A stretch of 64,000 nucleotides of DNA from Vibrio maritimus (GCA_003263775.1 JYJJ01000034.1:62001-126000), one strand, 5' to 3'. Numbered from the stretch's first letter, positions 18,923 to 30,069 are shown. The notes: generated by a model from the letters alone, not told the origin. Made by a program: numbers and translations.

Positions 18923-19779
18923 CGTATTGCTCGCTCCTTTTTAAAGATATCTTCGAAATCGTTTACGCCCCATTCCACAAACGGCTTAGGGTCAAGTGCT
19001 CGCCCAACAAAGCGAACTTCATAATGCAAATGTGGACCCGATGACAGGCCACTGTTACCAGAAATGGCAATGAGCTCTCCCTTACGAACAAACTGTCCTG
19101 GGCGGACTTTAAAGCCCTTTAAGTGAGAGTATGAACTGGAGAAACCGAACGAATGCTGCAACCTAAGAAAATTACCCGATCCTTTCTTACTGCGTCTTGT
19201 CACTTCAACCACGCCATCTGCTGGTGCGTAAATTTTTGTGCCGGTATTGACCGCAAAGTCCATACCACGGTGCATTTTTAGCTTGCCCGTCACCGGGTGC
19301 TTTCGCTTACCAAACTGCGACGAGATGCGCTCTTTACCTACCGGAGAACCACTTGGGATCTGGTTGAGCATCGTCATGCGCACACTAGAGTGGATAGCCG
19401 CCACATCAAGTCTTGAATCTAAGTCGATATTCTCTGGTGAGTCAGCTACGCCCAATACCTTTTCCAAATCGGCTAGGCGCTCTGAAACTAAACTAATTCG
19501 CTCTTCGCGCTCAGAGAGATCTTGTTGCAATGTCTGCTTAAGGTCTTGCAGGTTTGCCAACTCATCCCCAAGCGTTTGTGATTCACTGGCAAGCTCCGCC
19601 TGCTTTAACTCCGCGTAATCCACCACCTGATACAAGTGCTGAATAAGTAGCACGGCTCCTAGCACTAACACCAGCCCGATCCCCGCCAAGCTCTTTAAGC
19701 TGCGACGCATCGATTTACTTAGCTGCCAATGGGAGGAGCCATTAATCGTTGAAATTGAGATTGTGAGTTGATCTTTCAT
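18826..19779 (-). CDS. M23 family peptidoglycan endopeptidase
   Basis: About 317 residues from the ATG at 19779; a start at 19797 would add six residues, and neither has a clear RBS. One N-terminal membrane segment (about 30-50, SLAGIGLVLVLGAVLL) is followed by a coiled coil (about 55-110, rich in Leu/Glu/Gln) and an M23 domain with zinc ligands HRGMDF (His and Asp) and GPHLHYEV (HxH). This is the DipM/MepM-like layout: membrane-tethered periplasmic endopeptidase. Its last 97 bp are shared with the bactofilin gene in another frame. Confidence 0.88.
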   Translation of the reverse strand: MKDQLTISISTINGSSHWQLSKSMRRSLKSLAGIGLVLVLGAVLLIQHLYQVVDYAELKQAELASESQTLGDELANLQDLKQTLQQDLSEREERISLVSERLADLEKVLGVADSPENIDLDSRLDVAAIHSSVRMTMLNQIPSGSPVGKERISSQFGKRKHPVTGKLKMHRGMDFAVNTGTKIYAPADGVVEVTRRSKKGSGNFLRLQHSFGFSSSYSHLKGFKVRPGQFVRKGELIAISGNSGLSSGPHLHYEVRFVGRALDPKPFVEWGVNDFEDIFKKERAIRWESLVKTVEQRVAQQLQLSSPKAVLLAENSN

Positions 19780-20060
19780 GATAGTGCAGTGTTCCATAAC
19801 GCGGTGGCAGCCTTTGCCGTGTTCCTAATTGATAATCTACGAAATCCCTATATCAGGTACTAGTCAGAAGCGGCAAAAGAGTGTCAATACGTGATGTGGT
19901 TTCAGACAATTTAGAAAAAACTATATTACGTTTAACAACCAGTTAAAAACATCCGCAACAAATTCTTCTACCTATGTCGTAGTAAAATTCACAATCGCTG
20001 GAGTTGTGTTCATAATGGCAGTGTAGATTATCGAAAATACAATCAATTCCGAGGCTTATA

Positions 20061-20965
20061 TTGAAAATTGCACACATAGGCTGGGAGATATTGCCCAAAA
20101 GGCCTACCTACCATTCACCACATCACAGCCGGATATCCAACCAATATTCTGTACTCGCGATGCAGGCACTCTTAATGCACTCGCTCAGCAATATCGCGTG
20201 GCTGATACCACCACTCGTTACCAAGCCATACTCAACTTTCAACCAGATGCGGTTATGATCCACGCGGCAACATCGATTCACCCAGAAATTGCGCGTTACT
20301 TCCTAGAACACGGAATCGCAACCTTTGTCGATAAACCATTGGCGGATAGTTACCAAGAGTGTGAAGCGCTGTATCAGTTAGCGGAGCAGAAACAAGTACC
20401 ACTCTATATCGGTTTCAACCGACGCCATTTGCCGCTTATTCAAGAACACAGCCTGTCTGATATGGCGTCATTGCGCTCATTGCGTTGGGAAAAACATCGC
20501 TACGCTCTACCTGGTGAAGCAAAAACCTTCTTATTTGACGACTTTATTCACCCACTTGATAGCATCAACATCCATGGCGACATCGACTTTGAAGATATCG
20601 ATATTCACTATCAAAAGGATGGAGAGAAACTGGCGAGAATCGACATCAAATGGCAGCAACATGGTGCCCTTTTTGAAGCTTCAATGAATCGTCAATTTGG
20701 TATGACCCAGGAAGTGATTAGTAGTTGTCATCAAGACCGAGCCTATCGTTTTGATTCATTTGTAAGCGGTGAGTGCTACCGCGACAACTTGACTACACAA
20801 ATTCAACTTAAGGACTGGACGCCAATGCTCGCGAGCAAGGGCTTCCACAGCATGTTTGAACAGTGGAAGCAAGTGGTAGCGAGTGGTAAGATAAACACAA
20901 AATTAATCGAAAGAAATCTATCCAGTCATCGGATTGCTCAAAAGCTACTTGACTTCATAACTTGA
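20061..20965 (+). CDS. Gfo/Idh/MocA family oxidoreductase (one frame shift)
   Basis: About 301 residues after repair. A TTG start at about 20061 gives MKIAHIG; the frame breaks at about 20083 (GGC|TGGGAGA), and one added T yields GLGDIAQKAYLP, the Rossmann GxGxxA loop. DKPLADS near residue 95 holds the conserved catalytic Lys (EKP equivalent), and GFNRRHLPL follows. Sugar or polyol dehydrogenase type; substrate unknown. It is not in the inositol cluster and has no clear operon partner. Confidence 0.75.
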
Positions 20966-21035
20966 TGAAATTCAGCTAGAAAATAACCAGCACCCTTCTA
21001 ATATTGATAGTAGATCACCATTAGAAGGGTTAGGT

Positions 21036-21990
21036 ATGAAACGTTCGTTGCTAGTCATTTTTTCACTAGTCTTAGCGCTCCTTGGCTGCCAAAACGATGA
21101 CAACGGCAAGGCATTAGGCACACTGGAAAGAGACCGTATTTCTTTTTCTTCCACAGCCAATGAGATCATTCGTGAGCTCCCAGTAAGAGAAGGAACCCGC
21201 GTCAAAACCGGTGATGTACTCGTCCGTCTTGATACTAAACGCCAAGAAGCCGTGCTGGCGCATGCCATCGCCGAAGAAGCTAAAGCTAGTGCTTACTTAC
21301 TGCGTCTAACCAATGGTGAGAGACCGGAAGACATTGCTGCCGCTAAAGCGCAAGTCGATATGGCAGAAGCAAAACTAACCGAAGCTCAAAAAAACTATTC
21401 CCGCGCCTCTGAGCTAGTCCGAAAGAAACTCGCCAGCCAATCGCAAAAAGACCAAGCGGTCGCCAGTCGTGATACTGCCAGAGCCGAGTTAAACTCTGCC
21501 AATGAGGAATTTTCTAAACTCACTGCAGCTCTAGACCCGAAGACATTACTCAAGCAGAAGCCGCGCTAGCCGCCGCTAAAGCCGATGTCGCTTTGCAGAC
21601 TCAACAGCTTGATGAGTTAACTATTACTGCCACTCGAGATGGCATCTTAGATAGCCTTCCATACAACCTAGGTGAGCGTGTTTCCGTTGGCGCATTTGTT
21701 GCGTGGTGCTTGCTGACCGTATTCCCTATGCCCGAGTCTATGTTCCTTCTTCTGTTCGCGTAAAGTTCGTCCCTGGGCTACAAGTTAATGTTCACGTTGA
21801 CGGTCTCGATGAGGTGCTGGCTGGCACCGTACGCTGGGTTGCTGCCGACCCTTCGTTCACGCCCTACTACGCCCTCACAGAAGACGAACGCTCTCGACTT
21901 ATGTATTTGGCCGAAGTTGACCTTCCTGAGAGTGCAGAAAGCCTACCGACTGGCGTCCCTGCTCAAGTTGACTTGCAAGGGCTCAAATAA
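21036..21990 (+). CDS. HlyD-type membrane fusion protein of an ABC exporter (two frame shifts)
   Basis: About 318 residues after repair. A signal peptide ends in the lipobox LLGC (Cys18), so it is probably a lipoprotein rather than a membrane-spanning HlyD. A biotinyl-lipoyl-like half (ELPVREGTRVKTGDVLVRLD) precedes an alpha-helical hairpin rich in Ala, Glu and Lys. The frame breaks near 21528 (GCAG|CTC) and 21703 (GCG|TGG); adding one G at each restores the hairpin end and the beta-barrel domain. It lies directly upstream of an ATPase and a permease gene, giving a YbhGFS-like tripartite exporter. Confidence 0.82.
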
Positions 21991-22914
21991 ATGACAGACA
22001 TTGCAGTAACAGCGACTAACCTAGTCAAGAAGTTTGGTGAGTTTACCGCCATCAATGGAGTTAACCTCTCTGTGCCCAAAGGCAGTATCTACGGTTTTTA
22101 GGGCCAAACGGATGCGGAAAATCCACAACAATTCGAATGCTCACAGGTTTGCTAAAACCCACCGAAGGTGAGGTCAACGTGCTCGGCTTACAGATCCCAG
22201 AACAATCTGAAGCACTCAGGCTCAAAATTGGCTATATGACGCAAAAATTCTCTCTCTATGATGATTTGACCGTTCTCGAAAACCTTCAGTTTATAGGCCA
22301 AATATTTGGCTTAGATAGAGCTTTACTGAAACAACGAATCGCCGAGCAGATGACCATCTATGGGCTCACTAACCTCCAGAAGCAGCGTGTCGGCGGCATG
22401 AGCGGAGGACAAAAGCAGCGACTTTCGCTCGCCTGTGCCACCATGCATCGTCCGGAATTGCTGTTTTTAGATGAGCCCACTTCCGCCGTTGATCCTGAGA
22501 ATCGTCGCGACTTTTGGGAACAGCTGTTTGATCTTAGTGATCAAGGCACCACAATACTGGTCACCACACATTACATGGATGAAGCAGAACGCTGTCATCG
22601 CCTAGCCATTATGGAGTCCGGCGAGATGCGCGCCGATGGCGAACCAGAAGCCTAATGAACAACATGGGTGTTAACATCATTGAAGTAAAAGCTTCGAACC
22701 TTAGAGCGTTAAAAGAGCGTCTCATTGCATGCCCAGAAGTACGCTCCGCCGCTCAGCTTGGTATTCGACTGCGTGTACTCATCTACCAACAAGTTAGTGA
22801 TCCCATTAAGTGCTCATTAACACATTTCCAGAACTAGAAAATTGCGAACTCACACCTGCGAGACCTAGCCTCGAAGATGTCTTTGTCTCTGTCACAGGAG
22901 AAGGCCGACAATGA
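21991..22914 (+). CDS. ABC exporter ATP-binding protein (three frame shifts)
   Basis: About 308 residues after repair; it starts directly after the HlyD stop (TAA-ATG) and its TGA overlaps the permease ATG by 4 bp. Walker A is seen as GPNGCGKST, the signature as MSGGQKQRL and Walker B as LLFLDEPTSAVDPE. The frame breaks near 22097 (TTTTT|AGG inside a run of T), 22652 (GCC|TAATG) and 22808 (ATTAA|GTG inside a run of A); one base at each restores the family frame. Exporter substrate unknown (drug, lipid or small peptide are all possible). Confidence 0.82.
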
Positions 22915-24009
22915 AAAGTTTCACTCGTATGAGCGCCATTATGGTGAAAGAAATCCGCCAACTTTCACGTGATCGCATCACCTTTGGGATGGTCATTATG
23001 ATCCCTCTCATTCAGCTGATTCTGTTTGGTTTTGCCATGAATACCGACGTGCGTAATATTCCCGTCGCTATCGTGGATAAAAGTGAGTCGGCGCCCGGCC
23101 GAGTGATTGTCGAAGCCGTAAAAGTTACTCAAGTGGTAAATGTCAAAGCTCAATACGCCACCGTTAAGGAAGCAGAAATGGCGATTAGAGAGGGCGTCGT
23201 GCGCGCCGCATTAATATTACCAACCAACCTAACCCAACGTATCACGCACCAAGAAACACTTGGCAGTGGCTTGTAGATGGCTCTGATACCATGGTAAGTG
23301 CAGCTTTGCTCTCCCTACAAACTATGCCGATAGCGGAATTTGCTATTGCAGGGTATCAGCCCAACCAAACCAAAACCTTTGAAGCAACCTTGCTGTATAA
23401 TCCCAGTCAGCGCTCTGCGGTCAACATCGTGCCAGGGCTACTCGGGTGATACTGACCATGACCATGATCCTGTTTACCAGCGCGGCCATCGTGCGCGAAC
23501 GAGAACGGGGCAATTTAGAATTACTTATCACCACGCCGATCCATTCACTTGAATTGATGATTGGCAAAATCGTGCCCTACATCTTCATCGGTCTTATTCA
23601 AATTTTCATTATTCTAGGCTTAGGCTACCTCATTTTCAGCGTTCCTATTAATGGACAAATCAGCCAAATATTACTCGGTAGCTTGCTGTTTATTGCCGCT
23701 AGCCTCACCTTGGGTTTGGTGATTTCAACCATCGCTCAGACCCAGCTCCAAGCGATGCAAATGACGGTGTTTATTTTGCTTCCGTCAATTCTACTCTCTG
23801 GTTTTATGTTCCCCTACGAAGCCATGCCCACTGCCGCCCAGTGGATTGCCGAAGCTTTACCGGCCACTCACTTTATGCGCATGATTCGAGGGATTATTTT
23901 ACGTGGTGCTGATTTAGCAGACGTATGGCGAGATACACTTTGGCTGGCTGGATTTACCTTCATCGGTATTGTTGTGGCTGCGCTAAGATTTAAGAAGAAC
24001 TTGGACTAA
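22911..24009 (+). CDS. ABC-2 type exporter permease (two frame shifts)
   Basis: About 366 residues after repair. One N-terminal membrane segment (FGMVIMIPLIQLILFGFAM) is followed by a large periplasmic loop and five C-terminal segments, the ABC-2 pattern; the RERERGNLELLITTP motif before the C-terminal half is typical of this family. The frame breaks near 23262 (CTTGG|CAGTGG) and 23445 (CTCGGG|TGAT, loss in a run of G). Half-size permease of the YbhS/YhhJ type. It would form the channel with the ATPase gene that overlaps it. Confidence 0.82.
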
Positions 24010-24042
24010 TTACTCTCAACAGAGCTAACGCAAGGAAGCGAG

Positions 24043-24981
24043 ATGACAACAAGTAATCAAAGTGGAAAAGCTAACGGGAAAAAGTTTGACCTCAACTTGC
24101 TACGGGTCTTTGTCTCTACTTTCGAAACCCAATCGGTGACCAAGTCTGCTGAGCAATTGGAGCTCACTCAATCATCGGTGAGTAATGCGCTAGCTCGACT
24201 AAAAGAATCAGTGGGAAGTGAACTGTTTACTCGCACAGGTCGAGGAATTAAACCCACCCGTTTTGCAGTAGAACTGTACGAGCACGTTCAAGAGCACGTC
24301 TTAGGTATCGACAAAGTGCTGGAGGGGCTGGCAAATTTCGACCCAAGTTCTAGCCGACGCCGGTTTGTTATCTATTGCCATGAAGCGGCATTGCTCCGTC
24401 TGCACAAAACCATGCATACTCTCGACAAGTACCCCAATATCAGCCTTGTACTCAAAGAACTTCCTCCAAATGATGCACGCATATACGAAGACTTGAGGAT
24501 GGAGAAGGTAGATTTAGTGGTTGATGTCGCTCCGTCAGACAGCCGTGTGTTCCAGTCTAGACTCCTTCACAGTGACGGGTTAGTTTGCATTACTAGCGCC
24601 GATCATCCGAGATTGGAAAATGGAAAGATGACCAAACAACATTACATGGATGAGAGCCACGTACTCCTCAATATCCGCCGTGATAACCTTACATTCGTAG
24701 AATGGTTGGTGAGCGACATACTCCCTCCCAGACGTATATTTAGCCAACATTCGTCACTACTTGGCATGCTACCTTCCGTATCGCAATCCCAAGCCCTGGC
24801 GGTTGTGCCGGAAACGCTGTTCCTTCAATACGGTGACATGTTTAACCTTCAGTCGCACCCGTTTCCTTTTGAAACAAAAACCTTCGACTCTTACATGGTG
24901 TGGCCAACTAAAATGGCGCGTAACTCAGCGCTCATTTGGTTGCGAGAGTTCGTTGAAGCTCAGCTTAAGAACTCAAAATAG
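24043..24981 (+). CDS. LysR family transcriptional regulator
   Basis: 312 residues. The N-terminal helix-turn-helix (KFDLNLLRVFVSTFETQSV...SVSNALARLKESVG) is followed by the two-lobed effector domain. It begins 33 bp after the exporter permease and is co-directional, so it may be expressed with or control the exporter. It converges on mmsA with only a hairpin between them. Ligand unknown. Confidence 0.85.
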   Translation: MTTSNQSGKANGKKFDLNLLRVFVSTFETQSVTKSAEQLELTQSSVSNALARLKESVGSELFTRTGRGIKPTRFAVELYEHVQEHVLGIDKVLEGLANFDPSSSRRRFVIYCHEAALLRLHKTMHTLDKYPNISLVLKELPPNDARIYEDLRMEKVDLVVDVAPSDSRVFQSRLLHSDGLVCITSADHPRLENGKMTKQHYMDESHVLLNIRRDNLTFVEWLVSDILPPRRIFSQHSSLLGMLPSVSQSQALAVVPETLFLQYGDMFNLQSHPFPFETKTFDSYMVWPTKMARNSALIWLREFVEAQLKNSK

Positions 24982-24983
24982 AT

Positions 24984-25007
24984 TAAGGCCGTTTTTCAAC
25001 GGCCTTA
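24984..25007. terminator. Hairpin between LysR and mmsA
   Basis: A 10-bp stem (TAAGGCCGTT / AACGGCCTTA) between converging genes. The T-run is short, so termination may be weak. Confidence 0.6.
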
Positions 25008-25028
25008 TGTAAGCGAATATCTAGAGAC

Positions 25029-26540
25029 TTACTCCATCGTCGGCATCGAAAACGCGCTGCTGTGCTGTTCTAAACGAACACTTGCAGGCCAGCGACTGGT
25101 GACGGTTTTCATTTTGGTATAAAAACGAACGCCATCTTTGCCGTGAACATTGAGCGGGCCGAATACGGAGCGTTTCCAACCACCAAAACTATGGAACGCC
25201 ATGGGTACCGGAATAGGTACATTGATGCCAACCATACCCGCTTGCACATCTTCGCTAAACTGACGCGCCGTTTCACCGTCGCGAGTAAAGATAGCGGTGC
25301 CGTTACCAAACTCATGTTGGTTGATAAGTTCCAGGGCAGTGTCGTAATCACTAACACGAACAACGGCCAAGACTGGTCCAAAGATTTCTTCTTGGTAAAC
25401 GGTCATCTCTGGTGTCACGTTGTCGATAAGTGTTGGGCCCACAAAATAGCCCGTCTCATACCCTGACACTGAAAAGTCTCGACCATCTATAACAATGTTT
25501 GCCCCTTGCTCCTGTCCGCTCGCGATGTAATCACTGATTTTCTGTTTATGCTGGGCGGAGATCACTGGCCCCATGTCGTTTTCTTGGCCTTCAACTAGGC
25601 CTGGTCCCACACGCATCTGGGCGATCTTAGTTGTTAGCGCATCGACAAGTTTATCCGCGATATCGTCTCCAACTGCGACAGCTACTGACAGCGCCATGCA
25701 GCGTTCACCCGCCGCTCCAAAAGCAGCCCCCATTATCGCATTCACCGCCATATCAAGATCGGTATCAGGCATTAACACGCAGTGATTTTTAGCACCGCCC
25801 AAAGCTTGGCAGCGCTTGCCGTGGGCTGAAGCCGTAGCATAAATGTACTCTGCTATTGGCGTTGACCCTACAAAACTCACGGCATCTACCTCTGACGACG
25901 TAAGCAAAGTGTCTACCACGATTTTATCGCCGTTGATCACGTTAAACACGCCATCAGGCACCCCAGCTTCTTTTAAGAGCTGCGCAAGTAGAAGTGCTGT
26001 GGAAGGATCTTTTTCTGACGGTTTCAAAATAAATGTATTTCCCGTCGCTAAGGCAATAGGAAACATCCACATCGGCACCATGGCAGGAAAGTTAAACGGA
26101 GTAATGCCGACGCACACTCCAACAGGCTGCATTAACGAGTGGCTATCTACGCCCGTACCCACGTTGGCTGAATGCTCCCCTTTTTGTAGGTGAGGAATAC
26201 CGCACGCAAACTCAACCACCTCTATGCCACGCGTTACCTCGCCCACCGCATCTGAGTAGACTTTCCCGTGCTCCGTTGAAATCAATCGTGCTAGCTTATC
26301 CATATTGCTCTCTAGAAGAGCCTTAAACTGAAACATCACTCTCGCTCGTTTCAAAGGGGAGGTTTTTGACCATGAGGAGAATGCCTTTTTGGCAACGTTG
26401 ATAGCCTCATTTGCTTCTTGCTGCGTACTCAACACAACCTGTTTAATCTGTTCTCCAGTCGCAGGGTTGTAGACAGGCGCAAAGCGCTCACTGTCACTTG
26501 AAACGATTTCACCTGCGATATAGTTTTGAACGGTTTCCAT
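25029..26540 (-). CDS. iolA: Methylmalonate-semialdehyde/malonate-semialdehyde dehydrogenase (acylating)
   Basis: 503 residues from the ATG at 26540 (GGAG 10 bp upstream). It is an aldehyde dehydrogenase with the motifs GVCVGITPFNFP, ALGGAKNHC and the nucleophile Cys in GERCMAL (around residue 285), as in MmsA/IolA. It converts malonate semialdehyde, the three-carbon product of the inositol pathway, to acetyl-CoA with CoA and NAD. Close to the family length. The gene follows the kinase-aldolase fusion by 23 bp on the same strand, so both are likely in one transcript. Also called mmsA. Confidence 0.92.
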   Translation of the reverse strand: METVQNYIAGEIVSSDSERFAPVYNPATGEQIKQVVLSTQQEANEAINVAKKAFSSWSKTSPLKRARVMFQFKALLESNMDKLARLISTEHGKVYSDAVGEVTRGIEVVEFACGIPHLQKGEHSANVGTGVDSHSLMQPVGVCVGITPFNFPAMVPMWMFPIALATGNTFILKPSEKDPSTALLLAQLLKEAGVPDGVFNVINGDKIVVDTLLTSSEVDAVSFVGSTPIAEYIYATASAHGKRCQALGGAKNHCVLMPDTDLDMAVNAIMGAAFGAAGERCMALSVAVAVGDDIADKLVDALTTKIAQMRVGPGLVEGQENDMGPVISAQHKQKISDYIASGQEQGANIVIDGRDFSVSGYETGYFVGPTLIDNVTPEMTVYQEEIFGPVLAVVRVSDYDTALELINQHEFGNGTAIFTRDGETARQFSEDVQAGMVGINVPIPVPMAFHSFGGWKRSVFGPLNVHGKDGVRFYTKMKTVTSRWPASVRLEQHSSAFSMPTME

Positions 26541-26563
26541 ATGTACTCCAAATTCTCTGTAAG

Positions 26564-28472
26564 TTAAGCCGTGTGCTTCCAAGCTGAAACGAGCGTGTGA
26601 TAGCGTTGCTTGATTTCTGTTTTAAAGGCTTCATTAGTAATAAGTTCAGCTAACCACTGCTTAGATGCTTCGCCGAATATGGTTCGACCGACAGCAAATC
26701 CTTTGACCAGCGAACAGCCTTGAGCCTGAGCAAAACCGTCGATTAGTTCATCCTGAGGCGCATCTAATCCCAATAACACCACACCATGACAATGTGGGTC
26801 TTGATGATTAACCACCCGCTCCAACTGTACCCACATCGGTGTCTTCAAAGGTGGCAGTTTCCACCAGTCTGGCTTGATACCGATGTCGTAGAAGCGTTGG
26901 ATTGCGTCAATATAATGGACTTGGTCTTGCGACAAAGATTTAGGAAGAATGACTTCAAGCAGCAATTCATGACCAAACTGACAGCACGCTTGATAGACCT
27001 CTGACAGCGTACTTTCTTGTTGAGTCTTTAAATCTTGCTCATCATCTGGGTGATAGAACACCAGACACTTTACAATGTGCTCTTGCGGCCACGTCGCAAG
27101 TTGCCCACCGATGTTGCCGTGTTCCAGTTCCAATGGCCTTGAACCCGGCTGTTCAATTGGTCGCCCTATCCACCACCCTTTGCCTGTCGCTTGGTTAAGT
27201 GCAGCTTGACCATAAGTGCTATCGCATAGCAGTCCAGCTTGCCCCTGCAGCTCGAGTTCGTTAACGGATTCTTGATAAGCTTCTAGAATCAATTGTTTCA
27301 GCACTGATACTCGGGATACATCAGTACCGAGGTCCTGTGCCATCTGCTCAAACTGACTTCGATGATCAAAGGCCAAAATACAGAGATCGCCCCAAGACCT
27401 ATCTCTTGTGGTAACTCGGTGTAAATGGTTTAGCTTGGGGTCGAGATCAGGGCGAGGGACTGATTCTGCGCGAGATAAGTAATCATCCAGCTCCTCCTTA
27501 CTTGGCATCGCCGGCGCGCAGCCATGACGGGAAACAACAAGGGCACCACACGCATTCGCGTAGTCACACGCTTGCTGCCAACCCTCATCATTGAGATATC
27601 CACGCAATAATCCCGACATAAAAGCATCACCCGCGCCCAGTACATTAAGCACGTCAACTCGAACGCCAGTTGCGTTAATGGCGCCGTCAAGGTCGCTCGG
27701 AATTTGTGAGTCATAGACCGAACACCCTAAAGCGCCACGCTTACAAACAAGGGCTGCATCCGTTACTTTACGAACACCGTTGAGGGCTTGTAACGTATCA
27801 GTTGAACCACCAGCAATATGGAACTCTTCTTCAGTGCCAACGATCAAATCAAACAAACCGAGCACTTCCTGCATTTGCTCTGTCACTGCACCCGATTCGA
27901 TAAAACGTGTTTCACCATCTCCCAAAGAGGTTAATCCCCACAATACCGGTCGATAATCGATGTCTAACGCGGTTCTTACTCCATGTTTTCGTGCATAGTG
28001 AAGTGCCGTTAGCACTGCGTCTCGGGTTTGCGGATTCGATAAGTGTGTCCCTGTAATCGCAAGGCAACGTGCAGAAGCAATGTAATCTTCATCGACATCT
28101 TCTGCGGTAATGGCCATATCGGCGCAGTTATCACGATAGAAAATCAGAGGGAAGGTCTCCTCGTCTTTAATACCGAGAATCACCATCGCTGTTAGCCGCT
28201 CTTTATCGGTAATCAGATAACTGGTATCGACCCCAAGCCTCTGTAGCTCTTCTCGAAGAAATCGCCCCATATGCTCATCACCTACTCGAGCCAGCATCGA
28301 AGACTTTAGGCCTTGCCTAGCCGTACCATAGGCAACGTTTCCCGAGGAACCGCCAAGATACTTAGCGAAACTGGTCATATCTTCAAGACGAGCACCGATT
28401 TGCTGACCATAGAAGTCAACGGCTACCCTACCCATACAGATCACATCAAACATCTTTTGCTGCTGCCTCATT
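26564..28472 (-). CDS. iolC: Bifunctional 5-dehydro-2-deoxygluconokinase / DUF2090 aldolase (IolC fusion)
   Basis: 636 residues. The start at 28472 follows GGAGATAACGTA. Residues 1 to about 320 are a PfkB kinase (GGSSGNVAYGTARQG, then GAGDAFMSGLLRG with catalytic Asp). Residues about 340-636 form a DUF2090 domain (LAFDHRSQFEQMA, CDSTYGQAAL, KGFAVGRTIFG), an aldolase-like fold. This pairing is known for IolC in Rhizobium-like bacteria: the kinase makes 5-dehydro-2-deoxygluconate-6-phosphate and the second domain is expected to cleave it to DHAP and malonate semialdehyde. A stand-alone IolC and IolJ occur in the same locus. A TGAAA-N6-TTTCA site sits at 28498. Confidence 0.88.
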
Positions 28473-28497
28473 ACGTTATCTCCTCCAAGAATAGAAT

Positions 28498-28513
28498 GAA
28501 ACATTTATTTCAT
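28498..28513. promoter_or_regulatory. Candidate RpiR-type operator (TGAAA-N6-TTTCA)
   Basis: TGAAA-CATTTA-TTTCA, 26 bp upstream of the iolC-fusion start. Matches six other copies in the locus. Confidence 0.65.
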
Positions 28514-28850
28514 TTGATTATAAAGTGAAATCAGAATGAAAAACCGTGACCTGTGACTACTTTTCATACTCACCTTCACATAAATGCCGACAAAAACGCC
28601 ATTTTCGATAATTATTTTTCATATGTCTTCTTTCTTTTTTCAGTTAAGCACGATCTTCAAGGCTCTTCTGATTACTTTTTTAAAACACCCATTTCAAAAC
28701 ATTAAAACCCAACAAAAACAAATACTTAATCTTCAAATTTAAAATACCCCCAAATTCCAAGTGAGATCAGAGTAACACTTTTAACAATTACGCCACATTT
28801 GCAGTGGTGATAATTTAAACATCGGATTATAGTTAACCACCAACAGGGTT

Positions 28851-28866
28851 TAGAAAATATTTTTCA
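28851..28866. promoter_or_regulatory. Candidate RpiR-type operator, ABC importer side
   Basis: TAGAAAATATTTTTCA is a variant of TGAAA-N6-TTTCA, with a second palindrome TGAAACGTTCA at 28947-28957, 44 bp from the importer start. Confidence 0.5.
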
Positions 28867-29000
28867 AACTATTTTTGAGCTACTGTTCATTAAAAATCAG
28901 ATCGAATACTGAATAAATGCTCTATAGATTTCATCAAATAACGAAATGAAACGTTCATATTTATCGACAGATAGGTGTGATGGATACCAAGGAGGCATTT

Positions 29001-30007
29001 ATGCCAACGAAGAAACAAGGGATTACTATGTTGCTGGATAGATTGTTAATACTCGCGTCAAACACTAAAGCACTGCTTAAAGGAACACTATTAGTTCTTG
29101 GGCTTATTGTTCTTACCGCGTGTGGTCAAGAAGAGAAAAAAGAAGATGTAACTCGTATTGGTGTCGCCATTCCTAACTTTGACGATACTTTCTTGGTCTA
29201 CATGAAAGATGCGATGGACACCTACGCAAAACAGTTTGACGGCAAAGTAGAACTTACTTTTGTTGACGCTAAGGAAGACGCCGCTAAGCAGTTAGGGCAA
29301 GTCGAAAACTTCATCGTGCAACAAATGGACGCCATAATTTTGGTTCCGGTCAATACAGATGCGACCCAACCACTGACTGATCGAATCATTAAAGCCGGTA
29401 TTGAGCTAGTTTACCTCAACCGCCGTCCTGACTACCTACCTGATAGCGTCTACTACGTGGGCTCGGAGGAGCTTAAGTTTGGTGAAACACAGGCTCAATA
29501 TATTGTTGATTCTGTCGATGGTGGCAACGTCGCAATCCTGATGGGTATGCTGACGCATGAAGCTGCCATCATGCGCACCAAAGGGGTGGAAGACTTCCTA
29601 TCAAACAACCCAAATTTCAACGTTGTTAGAAAACAAACTGGTTTATGGCAGCGCTCTCAAGGCATGACAGTAATGGAGAACTGGCTCAACTCAGGTGACA
29701 AATTGGATGTCATCGTTGCCAACAATGACGACATGGCACTTGGCGCGATTCAAGCGTTGCGTGCCGCAGGTAAGCTTGACGATATCGTTGTAGTGGGTGT
29801 CGATGCAACACCAGATGGTTTGGTCGCAGTGAAAGACGGCGCATTGAGTGCAACAGTATTCCAAGATGGCGGCAGCCAAGCGCGTGGAGCCATTGATGCA
29901 GCGTCGATGCAGTTAACGGCAAACAACACCAACAAGTCACTTGGATACCTGCAGAGCTTGTGACACAAAGCAATCTCGAAGCGTTTAAAGCGAAGCAAAA
30001 AGGTTAA
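29001..30007 (+). CDS. Sugar ABC importer substrate-binding lipoprotein (one frame shift)
   Basis: About 335 residues. Start at 29001 because AAGGAGG lies 6 bp before it; another in-frame ATG is at 28977. The lipobox is LTAC (Cys41 from this start) after a long N-terminal region. The remainder is a Peripla_BP_4 sugar-binding protein: GVAIPNFDDTF, VEGVDATPDG-like VVGVDATPDGLVAV and the C-terminal hinge. The frame breaks at about 29939 (AAGTC|ACTTGG); one base gives STWIPAELVTQSN. With the next two genes it forms a CUT2-type importer, probably for inositol given the position in the iol locus. Confidence 0.87.
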
Positions 30008-30015
30008 CCACCCTC

Positions 30016-30055
30016 GCTCCGTATTCTCCCCCTCTAACGAATACGGAGCTTTTTT
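30016..30055 (+). terminator. Attenuator between binding-protein and ATPase genes
   Basis: An 11-bp stem (GCTCCGTATTC / GAATACGGAGC) with a 12-nt loop and six T residues. It lies 8 bp after the binding-protein stop, so it would lower ATPase and permease transcription relative to the binding protein. Confidence 0.85.
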
Positions 30056-30069
30056 GGAGTAGTAATAGT

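Larger units (their letters stand above)
28473..29000. promoter_or_regulatory. Divergent iol regulatory region
   Basis: 528 bp AT-rich gap between the kinase-aldolase gene (-) and the ABC importer (+). It contains at least three candidate RpiR-type sites (28498-28513, 28851-28866 and 28947-28957). No gene seen. Confidence 0.7.

Noticed and set aside
21036..24009. Export system genes as true pseudogenes or programmed frameshifts
   Set aside because: Seven breaks in three adjacent genes, all of the same type as elsewhere in the window. No slippery heptamer with a structured signal was seen.
25143..26193. Long plus-strand reading frames opposite iolA
   Set aside because: They lie completely within a well-conserved dehydrogenase gene. 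No RBS and no recognisable motif.
28473..29000. Possible small RNA or riboswitch in the divergent iol gap
   Set aside because: Only operator palindromes were seen. No conserved aptamer or terminator-antiterminator structure was visible.
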